The notes under the pieces: model-generated | The model's database searches: none | What the model was told of the DNA's origin: nothing | The model's input: only the letters and a program-made list of their open reading frames with translations | Translations under genes and position numbers: made by a program | Source: Metabacillus sediminilitoris | GTDB taxonomy: Bacteria > Bacillota > Bacilli > Bacillales > Bacillaceae | DNA length: 64,000 bases | Direction of reading: 5' to 3' | NCBI RefSeq assembly: GCF_009720625.1 | Contig: NZ_CP046266.1 | Coordinates: 3,357,501 to 3,421,500, forward strand | Shown here: positions 44,845 through 55,497 of the stretch, in pieces | Layout of the letters: each line of letters begins with the position of its first letter | Numbering within the stretch: position 1 is the first letter of the stretch

Positions 44845-45380
44845 TTAATTAATTTTTGTAAACAATGTTATTCTTTCACCGTTCTCATAAAACTCATAAT
44901 TCATTTCTACACCATACATTTTTGCTGTAGCATCAAAATGCCAAATTAAATTATAAGCAAATGTACGACCTATTCCTACATTTCCATATCCATCTCTAGT
45001 ATAAGTCCAATCATGACTACCTTCAGTGAATACTTGTAATATTACTTTTCCATCTGTTTCTTTAATCTCGTAATCAGTAATATTGAGTGTTACTGTTTTT
45101 TCTCCATCCCAATGAGATGTACTAGCTCTATTATTGATATAATTATCAACTTCTTTATTCAATGCTTGTTTTAAATCTGTGCTAACGTTTCTTCCTCTGA
45201 ACCAGAATCAAGATTGTTAATTACTTCTTCAAGAGAAGCGATTTTCTGCTCATGATCCATAACCATTTGAGCGAGTTGCTTTTTACTGTCAGCAAAAGTA
45301 TTTGTACCTGAAAACCATACTAATAAGATGGTAGCTCCCAATGTAACTAGTAGCTGTTTTTTAAATTTAATTTTACTCAT
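44845..45380 (-). pseudogene. Secreted protein gene broken by a frameshift
   Basis: Two frames read as one gene. The first 69 codons (from 45380) give a signal peptide ending TFADS and a helical start. They stop at 45171. The other frame overlaps and continues TDLKQALNKEVDNYINNRAS to the end (45162 downward). One base lost or gained near 45171-45190 would join them into about 174 residues. The second part, HWDGEKTVTLNITDYEI and WHFDATAKMYGVEMNYEF, is beta-rich. No slippery heptamer was seen, so a mutation or sequencing error is likelier than programmed frameshifting. Confidence 0.65.
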
Positions 45381-45496
45381 AATTAATTCCCCCTAATCTC
45401 ATCTATCATTCTACCATTATTCGACAAGATTAGAGATAAAGAATGGTTGACAAGTTGTGCTAATCATTTCAAATGAAATTTTAGAATTTATGTAGA

Positions 45497-45524
45497 AAGA
45501 AAAAACACCCTTTAAAGAGTGTTA
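45497..45524 (-). terminator. Weak rho-independent terminator
   Basis: AACACTC/GGGTGTT stem over TTTAAA and a TTTTTTC tail on the minus strand. Confidence 0.65.
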
Positions 45525-45791
45525 ATTCATTAAACCTTCATCTAAATAAACTTCCATACCTTCATCTTCTAAACATTCACCAAAAAACTTTACCTCTTTC
45601 TTATAGTCATAGTTGATTATATTTAAATCTTGATCATTTACGTCATATACAGCTACTACCGCACCATTGGCATAAAGATTTATGTAATCATCAGTTCCTT
45701 TTAGATTCGCTTGTACACTGAATTCCTGGCCTTTTATAATTTCTTTATTTGATTTTATCGCTCTAGATAATAAGTCTTTAATTTCATCCAT
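45522..45791 (-). CDS. Hypothetical acidic protein (89 aa)
   Basis: 89 residues, acidic (ECLEDEGMEVYLDEG at the end), soluble. ATG follows GGAGGTTGT. Family not recognised; it may be an immunity-type or regulatory small protein, but nothing shows that. Confidence 0.55.
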   Translation of the reverse strand: MDEIKDLLSRAIKSNKEIIKGQEFSVQANLKGTDDYINLYANGAVVAVYDVNDQDLNIINYDYKKEVKFFGECLEDEGMEVYLDEGLMN

Positions 45792-46103
45792 TTGAACAAC
45801 CTCCTGTAATTAGCTCCTTTTAGGTTGTATCATATTGTAGTGTGAATGTGCAAACTTCTATCAAAATTAGGTCTTAGAAGAACTTAAGACCCTTTTTTAA
45901 TATACCTCCTATGTAACTTCCTAAAATAATTACTTAAATACTCAAATGATTCTTGAGTTTCAACAGCCAAAAAATGAATTTCTTCCCTTGCTGCACATAC
46001 AGCTCGCTATTTTTTCCATTACATAATTTGGAAAATAAAAAGGGAATGCCCAAGTTGGGACACACCGCACAGTCACACTATATAGTTCTTTTACACCTTA
46101 TTT
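45792..46103. other. Intergenic region inside the element
   Basis: About 310 bases. It holds a plus-strand terminator at 45873-45900 without a plus-strand gene before it, a remnant of a lost gene or a stop for antisense transcription. The rest shows no gene. Confidence 0.4.
45873..45900 (+). terminator. Orphan rho-independent terminator
   Basis: GGTCTTA/TAAGACC with an eight-base centre, then CTTTTTT. No plus-strand gene precedes it. Confidence 0.6.
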
Positions 46104-46593
46104 TTATTTTGGATTATTAGAATTTAAAATCATATCAACCAACTTATTCCGATCTATAAGTTGTATATCAGTTGATTCTGCAAGTTTTATTGCTTGAGAT
46201 GTAAAATAGTTGTTTGTTATTACCCAAGCCGTTTGAGCCTTATAATAACCTCTTGCTGAATAAATTTCTTGAACTGCTTTAATTCCCTCTTTGCTACTGT
46301 ATCTTTTAGCTTGAATTACAATCCGTTCATTTCCTTCTAATATTAAGTCTGCACCAAAGTCATTAGATGCAGGTGCATGTCTTGCTTTGATACCCTTGCT
46401 TTTTAAAAAGCACTACTAAATAACGCTCAAATTCTATACCATCCATTTGGTCAATATCTCTACTGCCTGATAGACTTAAGCGTTCTTCTATTTGTCTTAA
46501 ACGTTTTTGTCTATTTGCCTGATATATAATGATTAAATAGACACTCGCAACTACTATGGATAAATACAAAACAATTAAATTCATTATGTCCAT
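46104..46593 (-). pseudogene. Membrane-anchored Mrr-like endonuclease, frameshifted
   Basis: From ATG at 46593 (RBS GGGGGAA) the frame codes a membrane helix (LIVLYLSIVVASVYLII), a basic linker and GIEFERYLVVLFKKQGY. It then stops early at 46363. The next frame continues with the nuclease core, SNDFGADLILEGNERIVIQA followed by KRYSSKEGIKAVQEIYSA, down to 46104. Asp and the QAK triad are those of the Mrr/RecB-like fold. One base is lost near 46370-46400. The type (Mrr_cat with a TM anchor) is common in Bacillus; the substrate is unknown. Confidence 0.75.
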
Positions 46594-46838
46594 AATTATT
46601 CCCCCATCAAATTTAGCCCATTCCATATTCAAACTAAACCTAATTTTTTTGTACATCCTATAACTTGGATAGCAGATCCACACTCACTAAGACCATTTGA
46701 TCACCTGACTAAGTGTCTTTAGTACGAAATATTTTCCTTTTTATACAAAAAATTATTGCTGGATTTAATAGGTAAATGTATAATAAACTCTGTTATTATA
46801 ATTTTATTAGTATTTTAGTACTAGAACGGGAGAGAAAA

Positions 46839-47156
46839 ATGAGTCAGAACATTCATCTAAAACAGAATCTAGACCAACATCAACAAGCCATATTAGCTTC
46901 TGAGTTTGACAAAAAGAAAAAGTCAAAAGGTATCACTTTCTTATTTTGGTTTTTTCTTGGAACATTTGGAGCACATCGTTTTTATCTAGGTCAAACGGGT
47001 TATGCAGTCGCAATGTTACTTTTAGGATGGGCAACGTTTGGAATTTGGCCGTTAATTGATGGTATTGTATGTTTAGTTAGCAAAGTTGATAAACTAAATG
47101 AAGAAATTGAAAGAGATATTATTTCACAAATTTCTACTATTAATAAAGCTGGATAA
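46839..47156 (+). CDS. TM2 domain protein
   Basis: 105 residues from ATG at 46839 behind GGGAGAG; an upstream ATG at 46776 has no ribosome site. Residues about 35-90 are the TM2 domain (FLGTFGAHRFYLGQTGYAVA, then LLGWATFGIWPLIDGI) with the DRF-like GAHRFYLG loop. Two membrane helices. The role is unknown. Confidence 0.82.
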   Translation: MSQNIHLKQNLDQHQQAILASEFDKKKKSKGITFLFWFFLGTFGAHRFYLGQTGYAVAMLLLGWATFGIWPLIDGIVCLVSKVDKLNEEIERDIISQISTINKAG

Positions 47157-47210
47157 TAATCCTTACCCTAGTCATTTTGATTAGGGTTTTATTTTCTTCT
47201 GAATTATTAC

Positions 47211-47525
47211 TCAATGCGCTAAATATACAGTCGCTTCATACAACTCACCATAGTACCTCTGATCCAGTACTCCATTTACAATCCCATTAAAATATCCAAA
47301 CAAGTTATGAGCACCCATATAGTCATCTTCAATTCCATCTACTGTTAACTTTCTTAGATAGTTACAATAGCTATCAATAATAACCTCATTGTTTAAAATG
47401 AATTCAATTTTAAGATAGTTCTCCTTCGCTTATTCCATTGCATACACCTGTAATTTCATAAATTCCTTTTCAAGTTTTGAAATATATTCCTTTGTGGCAT
47501 CACGCTCCAGTGCTTTCGCTTGCAT
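47211..47525 (-). pseudogene. Small gene with an in-frame stop, next to the integrase
   Basis: From ATG at 47525 the frame reads QAKALERDATKEYISKLEKE then FMKLQVYAME, meets TAA at 47430-47432, and continues in the same frame AKENYLKIEFILNNEVIIDS through to a stop at 47211, about 104 residues without the stop. A single base change could have made the stop. It lies 40 bases beyond the integrase stop, so it was probably the second gene of the integrase unit. Confidence 0.6.
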
Positions 47526-47564
47526 GTAAATCCCCCTCATTGTTGAGTAATTGAGTTTATATTA

Positions 47565-48569
47565 CTATTTAAATTTATTTCTTAATTTAACTACTGGACA
47601 ATATAACTCATGTTGATTCTTAATGGTTTGTTCATCAAATCTGACATATTTTCTAGTAGTAGAAATTTGCGAGTGACCTACGATGGACTGCAACGCAAAC
47701 AACGATCCACCCTGACTTAAGAATTCAGTACAATACTGTCTTCTAAAATCGTGACAAGAAAAATGTTTTTTTATTCCAGCTTTTTCTACGTACCTCTTCA
47801 AATTCCTCCGAAATGAGTCTTCAGCCAATTGTTCTCCATACCAATTAAGAAAGACGAATTCACTTTCAAAATTCACTTCGTTTTCACTTATTAATTCCAA
47901 CAATAGTTTGATAACATGATTTGATAATGGAATAATTCTAGGTTTACGTGTTTTATTTCTTTCAGCAGGAAGCACAATTCTCCTAGCCTTAAAATGCACT
48001 TCATTTTTTGTAAGATTAATAGCCTCATTTATTCTCATACCACTGTCATATAAAAGCATCATTATGCAATAATCACGCCATTGAGGAAATTGTTTTAAAT
48101 CAGGTACATTCAATAAATCCATCATTTCCTTTTCTGTTAATGGTTCAAATGGCGTTTCATAAGTTTTAAGTAATTTAATCTGCTCGGCAGGATTAGTATT
48201 TGAAATCTCTTCTTTAAAGAGTAGATTATAGAAAGTCTTTAAGAATCTTATCCTTCCATTAATGGTTTGTGTTGAAAGTCCACTTTTCTTGGTTTTGCAA
48301 TTAAAATGATCTTCCTTCATGTAATTAATGTAATCTCTAATAATACTCATATCTAAATCATTAACCCTTTTAATTTTTGAATTTGCTTCTTCCAACCATT
48401 TTGTAAAAAAACCATAATGTTCATAATGAGTACCAATAGTTCCTTCACGTAAACCTTCGGATTTAGCAGAAATAAAATATTCAAATGCTTGCTCAAAGGT
48501 AAAATTAAAAGATTTACCTTCATTCTCATTCACAGAGTTTACTCTGACAGTCATTCTTTTTCTTTTCAT
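47565..48569 (-). CDS. int: Tyrosine recombinase (integrase) of the pbuX element
   Basis: 334 residues from ATG at 48569. GGAGGTGA lies 13 bases upstream, a long but usable spacing. An N-terminal core-binding domain (ANSKIKRVNDLDMSIIRDYI) is followed by the catalytic domain: Arg in DSGMRINEAINL, His-x-x-Arg in HDFRRQYCTEF, the second His in IVGHSQISTT and the nucleophile Tyr in RKYVRF. The gene starts only 113 bases from the pbuX stop and points away from it, the usual place for an integrase beside its attachment site. It looks intact although its neighbours are decayed. Confidence 0.9.
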   Translation of the reverse strand: MKRKRMTVRVNSVNENEGKSFNFTFEQAFEYFISAKSEGLREGTIGTHYEHYGFFTKWLEEANSKIKRVNDLDMSIIRDYINYMKEDHFNCKTKKSGLSTQTINGRIRFLKTFYNLLFKEEISNTNPAEQIKLLKTYETPFEPLTEKEMMDLLNVPDLKQFPQWRDYCIMMLLYDSGMRINEAINLTKNEVHFKARRIVLPAERNKTRKPRIIPLSNHVIKLLLELISENEVNFESEFVFLNWYGEQLAEDSFRRNLKRYVEKAGIKKHFSCHDFRRQYCTEFLSQGGSLFALQSIVGHSQISTTRKYVRFDEQTIKNQHELYCPVVKLRNKFK

Positions 48570-48681
48570 AAAATTAAAAACGTCACCTCCAAATCCATGT
48601 CTATGACACGAAAATGTAGGTAACGTTTTAACGTTTTTTACTAATAGAATGTTGGATAAAAAATGGGGTTTTACATCATTT

Positions 48682-50776
<2,095 letters not shown>

Positions 50777-50794
50777 CTTTATTAATTTAAAAAA

Positions 50795-50822
50795 ATTATA
50801 TCAATAAATATGTGAATTGCAA
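50795..50822 (-). promoter_or_regulatory. Sigma-A promoter of xpt-pbuX
   Basis: On the minus strand: TTGCAA (50817-50822), a 16-base spacer and TATAAT (50795-50800), ending about 18 bases before the aptamer. Confidence 0.75.
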
Positions 50823-50885
50823 ATACTTTCATAAGAAAAACACGAACTTTTTCGATGAAACAGGATGTGAATATTCGTAAAATTC

Positions 50886-50915
50886 AAAAAGAAAGCGTAT
50901 TAATCGCTTTCTTTG
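50886..50915 (-). terminator. Rho-independent terminator after ypwA
   Basis: AGAAAGCG/CGCTTTCT with a seven-base loop, then TTTTTG on the minus strand. Confidence 0.8.
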
Positions 50916-51009
50916 TTCGGCTTTATAAGGTGAGATGTCCACCTGAGCAATTCCCTCCACCCATCTTCTATATTTCTTAAAGTCTTGTAGTGGGATTTAA
51001 CAGTTAAGA

Positions 51010-52518
51010 CTAGGATAATTGGTAAATTTCTCTATATTTTTCATCAAGATAGTCGATTAAATATTGGGCATTTAAACCTTCGCCTGTTACAGCTGTTAAA
51101 ATTTCGAGAGGTTGCATTGTTTTTCCATACTGATGAATATTTGTTGTTAACCAATTTTTTATTTTTTCAAACTGACCCGTTTCTAAAAGCTCATCATAAT
51201 GTGGAAAATCTTTTAACATCGCATGTTTTATCTGTGCTGCGTAAATATAGCCTAATGCATAAGAAGGGAAATAGCCAAAGCTACCTCCTGCCCAATGAAC
51301 GTCTTGTAAAATGCCTTTTGCATCATTTGGTGGGGTGATTCCTAAATATTCCTGATATTTCTCATTCCAAATACGTGGTAGTTCATCAACTGTTATTTCA
51401 TCATTAAAAAGTGACTTTTCAATTTCATATCTCACCATGACATGTAGTGCATATGTTAATTCATCTGCTTCAATACGGATTAACGTAGGTTTTGATTCAT
51501 TAATTGCCTGATAAAATTTTTCAAGACTTATTTCGTCAAATTGCTTTGATGAGTATTCTTGAAGTTTTTTATAATAACGTCTCCAAAAGCCTTCATTTCT
51601 CCCGATAAAATTTTCATAAAATAATGATTGAGACTCATGAATTCCCATAGACGCACCACTACATAAAAACGTACCTTCTAGCTCTTCAGAAATGTTTTGT
51701 TCATAAATTGCATGCCCACACTCATGAATTGTTCCAAAGATAGCTGTTCGGAAATCATTCTCATCATACTTAGTTGTTACTCTTACATCACCACGATTAA
51801 GGGTTATTTCAAATGGATGAACACTTTCATCTAGTTTTCCTGCATCAAAATCATAGCCTAGTTCTTTTATGAAATATTCACTTAGCTTTTTCTGATTCTC
51901 TTTAGGAAAGTGATCATATAAGAAATCTGTTGTTGGTTTTTGTTTGGACTCGGAAATTTCTTTCACAAGCGGGACAATTTTTTCACGAATTTTTGAGAAT
52001 ACTTTATCTAATATATCAACAGTTACTCCAGGTTCATATTCATTCAACAATGTATTGTATTTATTTCCTTCATAACCCCAATATGTTATAAGCTTTTTGT
52101 TATAATCGACTAGTTTTTTTAAATACGGTGCGAAAAGGGTATAATCAGATTTGGCTTTTGCTTCCTCCCATACTGACTCAGCTTTTGAACAAAGAACAAC
52201 ATATTCTTGATATTCATTGACAGGAATAACTTTATTTTTTCGATATTCTTTTTTTAGTAATTCCACCGCTTTTCTTGTGACAGGATTTAGCCCTTGATAC
52301 ACATCATTTTGCGATAAAGTTGTTAAGTAATCATTCATTTTGTCTGATATTAACATTTGAAATGCTTCTGTTGAAAGCATACCTATAACTTCTGAACGTT
52401 GATCAATCCCCTTCTTAGGTGCGCCTGTGCGCATATCCCAGTACATAACATTAATTGCTTCCTCATAAGCCTGCATTTTTTTTATGTATTCGAGAAAATC
52501 TTTTTCAATTTGACCCAT
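51010..52518 (-). CDS. ypwA: M32-family metallocarboxypeptidase (YpwA)
   Basis: 502 residues, typical for thermostable carboxypeptidase 1 (Taq). The zinc motif HECGH (about 261-265, in GTIHECGHAIYE) is the M32 HExxH. It removes C-terminal residues one by one, in the cytosol (no signal peptide). It lies between xpt and ypvA as in B. subtilis. Starts at ATG behind AGGGAGTG. Confidence 0.93.
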   Translation of the reverse strand: MGQIEKDFLEYIKKMQAYEEAINVMYWDMRTGAPKKGIDQRSEVIGMLSTEAFQMLISDKMNDYLTTLSQNDVYQGLNPVTRKAVELLKKEYRKNKVIPVNEYQEYVVLCSKAESVWEEAKAKSDYTLFAPYLKKLVDYNKKLITYWGYEGNKYNTLLNEYEPGVTVDILDKVFSKIREKIVPLVKEISESKQKPTTDFLYDHFPKENQKKLSEYFIKELGYDFDAGKLDESVHPFEITLNRGDVRVTTKYDENDFRTAIFGTIHECGHAIYEQNISEELEGTFLCSGASMGIHESQSLFYENFIGRNEGFWRRYYKKLQEYSSKQFDEISLEKFYQAINESKPTLIRIEADELTYALHVMVRYEIEKSLFNDEITVDELPRIWNEKYQEYLGITPPNDAKGILQDVHWAGGSFGYFPSYALGYIYAAQIKHAMLKDFPHYDELLETGQFEKIKNWLTTNIHQYGKTMQPLEILTAVTGEGLNAQYLIDYLDEKYREIYQLS

Positions 52519-52628
52519 CTTTCATCACTCCCTTTGTCTATTCACTTCTAGCGTATAAAGTTGTAGCAAGACTGTCAAACTTTTTGAAAAGATGGCGTGT
52601 CTTCCCAAGTAATGCTGGATAAAAAAGA

Positions 52629-52653
52629 ATAGGACAAAAACAATTGTTTTTGT
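52629..52653 (-). terminator. Terminator at the ypvA stop
   Basis: GACAAAAACA/TGTTTTTGTC palindrome followed by CTATTC..TTTTTT on the minus strand. The stem lies just after the stop. Confidence 0.6.
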
Positions 52654-54576
52654 CTATTCAACAACAGGCTCTATAGGTAAAACCAACTTAATTTTCGCGA
52701 TGATTTCCTGATCTTTTTCAGCTAAGAAAATCGTTATTGATCCGCTATCTTGACTTGTTCTAATTAATCTTCCAATCCCTTGTCTTAATCGTAACAGCAT
52801 ATATGGTAATTCTACTTCTGTAAAAGGATCTTTCTTATCTGATTTTTTTGCTTCAAAAACAGGATCTTCAGGTGGGTATGGAAGTGACCAGATGATTACA
52901 TTCGAAAGAGATGGACCTGGTATATCAAGACCTTCCCATAAATGAACAGCACAAAGCACAGTTTCCTCGTTTTGCTGGAATTCTTTCACTAATGAACTTA
53001 TTTCTTTATCACCCTCGAAAAGAACAGGAAAATCTAAACTTACAGATGCAAGATTTTCTTTGAACCATTTTAATTCATGCTGGGATGTAAAAAGAATAAG
53101 ACCTCTACCGCCAGTGCGTTTTAACTCTTCTAGTGTTTTGGAGAATTTTTTCATCTCTTCTTCTTCATTAATAAGAGATATTTTCATCTGCTCTTCATAA
53201 TCGAAAGGCGAATCTACAGAAAGCGATAAATAATCACTAATTCCTAAACTTTTTGCTATAAAATCAAAGGATTTACCTTCTGATAGAGTTGCTGAAGAGA
53301 AAATAAACGGTATTTTCTTAGAAAATACACTCTCCTTTAACACCTCTTCAACCTTTCGAGGCATAATCACTAAACTATAATCATCATTTTTCACTTCAAC
53401 CCAGCTTACAGCATTATTTTTTTGATTAAATAATGATAGTGAATACTCCATTTGATCAATATATTCTTCAACAATTTTTAATTCATAGTCACCAATTGTA
53501 AATAGCTCGCCTTCAAATACAAGTGCTTCGCTAATTTCAGATAATTTACGCTGAAGTAATTTTGCCGTTGATTGAAGCCTTGTCTTGCTATGTATTCTTA
53601 GGCGATTTGAACCTTCTACTTGTGTAGTACATTCTTGTAATTCATCAAAAAATTCATCATTTATAGCTAATGCATCTTCTACTAAATAGGCTAGTTCTTC
53701 TCGAATTTCATTTTGAAGCAGTCTTTCAAGAAAGACTTGTAATGAACTTTGCTTGACTCGATATGTAAGTGCCTTTTGTGCTGCAAATTCCAATAAATGG
53801 CCTTCATCAAACACAACACTGCTATACTCAGGAAGTAATGGCATTTGCCCTTCACGCTTTCTAGAGTCATAGGTCCATACATGCTCCATAAAATAATCAT
53901 GTGAGCAAACAATAATATCGGTTGCCTTTCGATAATAATCGCGCGACAATGTTAACCCGCAACGATGTCTTTGTGAGCAAGTAAAACAATCTTGAAAGGT
54001 ATCCCAGCCTATCTTGTTCCACTCCTCATCATTAAGATGACCGAATTCTTTGCGATCACCATATGCTGAAAATTGCTGCATACCCGCTTTTTCGTGAACA
54101 AAATCGGGTAATGTCTGATATAAATCTAAGTACTTTTCATCACCTGTTTTTTGTATTGCCTCATCTAGTTTATTTAAACAGAGATATTGACTATGTGATT
54201 TACTTAATCGTACATCCATTTGTAAATCTAGATACTTGGAAAGCTTCGCAATGTCGCCCTCCTGTTTTACTAATTGTTCAATTAATGTTTCGTCTGCACA
54301 AGCAATAATTGCTGGTTTACCAGTATATCTAGCATAAGATAATGCATATAGCAGGTATACGATTGTTTTCCCTGTTCCAACCCCTGCTTCAGCGAACATG
54401 ACTTTTTTCTCTTGGTAGGCCCGCTCCAATTGAAAGGCCATAAAAATTTGTTCGTCTCTTTCCTCAAAGCCTTTTTCAGGAAGGATGTCGTAAAATACAT
54501 CTCCTATCCAGTTATTTAAAGCTTGATAAAAGCTCTCATCCTTTGATATCGTAAAAGGCAAACGTGCTGTTACCAT
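52654..54576 (-). CDS. ypvA: DinG/XPD-like DNA helicase (YpvA)
   Basis: 640 residues. Walker A is AGVGTGKTIVYLL and the box II is VFDEGHLLE (DEGH). Four Cys (YLCLNKL, then QDCFTCSQRHRC) fit the 4Fe-4S cluster of XPD-family helicases. Motif VI is RQGIGRLIRTSQDSG. It should unwind 5' to 3' at replication forks or R-loops. Start behind GGAGGAAG. Confidence 0.9.
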   Translation of the reverse strand: MVTARLPFTISKDESFYQALNNWIGDVFYDILPEKGFEERDEQIFMAFQLERAYQEKKVMFAEAGVGTGKTIVYLLYALSYARYTGKPAIIACADETLIEQLVKQEGDIAKLSKYLDLQMDVRLSKSHSQYLCLNKLDEAIQKTGDEKYLDLYQTLPDFVHEKAGMQQFSAYGDRKEFGHLNDEEWNKIGWDTFQDCFTCSQRHRCGLTLSRDYYRKATDIIVCSHDYFMEHVWTYDSRKREGQMPLLPEYSSVVFDEGHLLEFAAQKALTYRVKQSSLQVFLERLLQNEIREELAYLVEDALAINDEFFDELQECTTQVEGSNRLRIHSKTRLQSTAKLLQRKLSEISEALVFEGELFTIGDYELKIVEEYIDQMEYSLSLFNQKNNAVSWVEVKNDDYSLVIMPRKVEEVLKESVFSKKIPFIFSSATLSEGKSFDFIAKSLGISDYLSLSVDSPFDYEEQMKISLINEEEEMKKFSKTLEELKRTGGRGLILFTSQHELKWFKENLASVSLDFPVLFEGDKEISSLVKEFQQNEETVLCAVHLWEGLDIPGPSLSNVIIWSLPYPPEDPVFEAKKSDKKDPFTEVELPYMLLRLRQGIGRLIRTSQDSGSITIFLAEKDQEIIAKIKLVLPIEPVVE

Positions 54577-54668
54577 GTACGCTTCCTCCAGTATTTTTCA
54601 ATTTCGTTTTTATCCGCAATAAATAATTATCTTATTAATTTAATAAGAAGTCAAATAGTTATTCATGA

Positions 54669-54700
54669 AAAATGGAGTAAGCCTATCCGGCTACTCCATT
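54669..54700 (-). terminator. Rho-independent terminator
   Basis: GGAGTA-GCC/GGC-TACTCC stem with a short interior loop, then ATTTTTC on the minus strand. Confidence 0.75.
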
Positions 54701-54759
54701 TATTATAAAAACATCCGTTATTTTCTTTTAAAACCTGCTACAAATAAAAGATCATTTTC

Positions 54760-54954
54760 TTATTCATCAAATAATGTATCTACAATAAGTTGATGATCAA
54801 TTGAGGAAGCATGTGCAAGAGCTTTAATCATGTCTTCTTTTGCCTGTCCAATCTGAAGAACAGCAGAAGATTCATACCCAATTTGTTCTACTAACGATTG
54901 CTTGGTTGAACTTAATGCCTTCGAAATTAGCTGAAATTGCTGATCATCATACAT
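54760..54954 (-). CDS. Hypothetical small protein (64 aa)
   Basis: 64 residues from ATG at 54954 with AAAGGTGG before it; a longer frame upstream lacks a ribosome site. Helical, soluble (QFQLISKALSSTKQSLVEQI). Position between ypvA and ypsC suggests a YptA-like slot, but the family was not matched. Confidence 0.55.
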   Translation of the reverse strand: MYDDQQFQLISKALSSTKQSLVEQIGYESSAVLQIGQAKEDMIKALAHASSIDHQLIVDTLFDE

Positions 54955-55209
54955 ATAAACAATCCACCTTTCAAAATAATTCATTTTCTAAAAAATATAC
55001 TATTTATTCCATTTTATGTTGTAGGGGATTATATATAGTACTTAACATGATGATTTTATTTTAGACAAGTTCAATTAAATTTATGCTGAACTAATCATAA
55101 ACTTAGAAGAATAGGTGATAAAAAGGAGGTTTAGAGGCAAATGAAAGGAGTGTTTTTTGGAGATGGTATATAAACTTTTCATGAAATTGGATAAACTCTA
55201 TGCTAAAAA

Positions 55210-55238
55210 GAAAAACGAAGAGAAATTTACTCTTCGCC
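55210..55238 (-). terminator. Rho-independent terminator
   Basis: CGAAGAG/CTCTTCG with a seven-base loop, then TTTTTCTTTTT on the minus strand, overlapping the stop of the small gene upstream. Confidence 0.8.
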
Positions 55239-55412
55239 TTCTACCTTTTTATATCCAAGTTCAACTATCTCGTTTGTTAATCTTTCAGGAGTCACAATAT
55301 AGTATGTATTTCCATCATCATTCGTAATAATAAATTCTGTTGGACTAGCATCCACACGGGCAGCTTCTAAAGAAAAATATTTTGGTCCAAGCTGTTCAAT
55401 AATTGAGGACAT
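55227..55412 (-). CDS. Hypothetical small protein (61 aa)
   Basis: 61 residues from ATG at 55412 behind GGGAGGTG; an in-frame GTG three codons upstream is inside that ribosome site. Sequence SIIEQLGPKYFSLEAARVDA, then FIITNDDGNTYYIV, is compact and globular. It lies downstream of ypsC. Function unknown. Confidence 0.6.
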   Translation of the reverse strand: MSSIIEQLGPKYFSLEAARVDASPTEFIITNDDGNTYYIVTPERLTNEIVELGYKKVEGEE

Positions 55413-55497
55413 TTTTTTCACCTCCCATTTTCTTGATTATATCAAGAATGATGAACAGAATCCTACTAGTTTTTTTTACAAACATCTTATTGTTTTG

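Noticed and set aside
45171..45190. Programmed -1 frameshift in the secreted-protein gene
   Set aside because: No slippery heptamer or downstream pseudoknot was seen before the zero-frame stop; a mutation is simpler.
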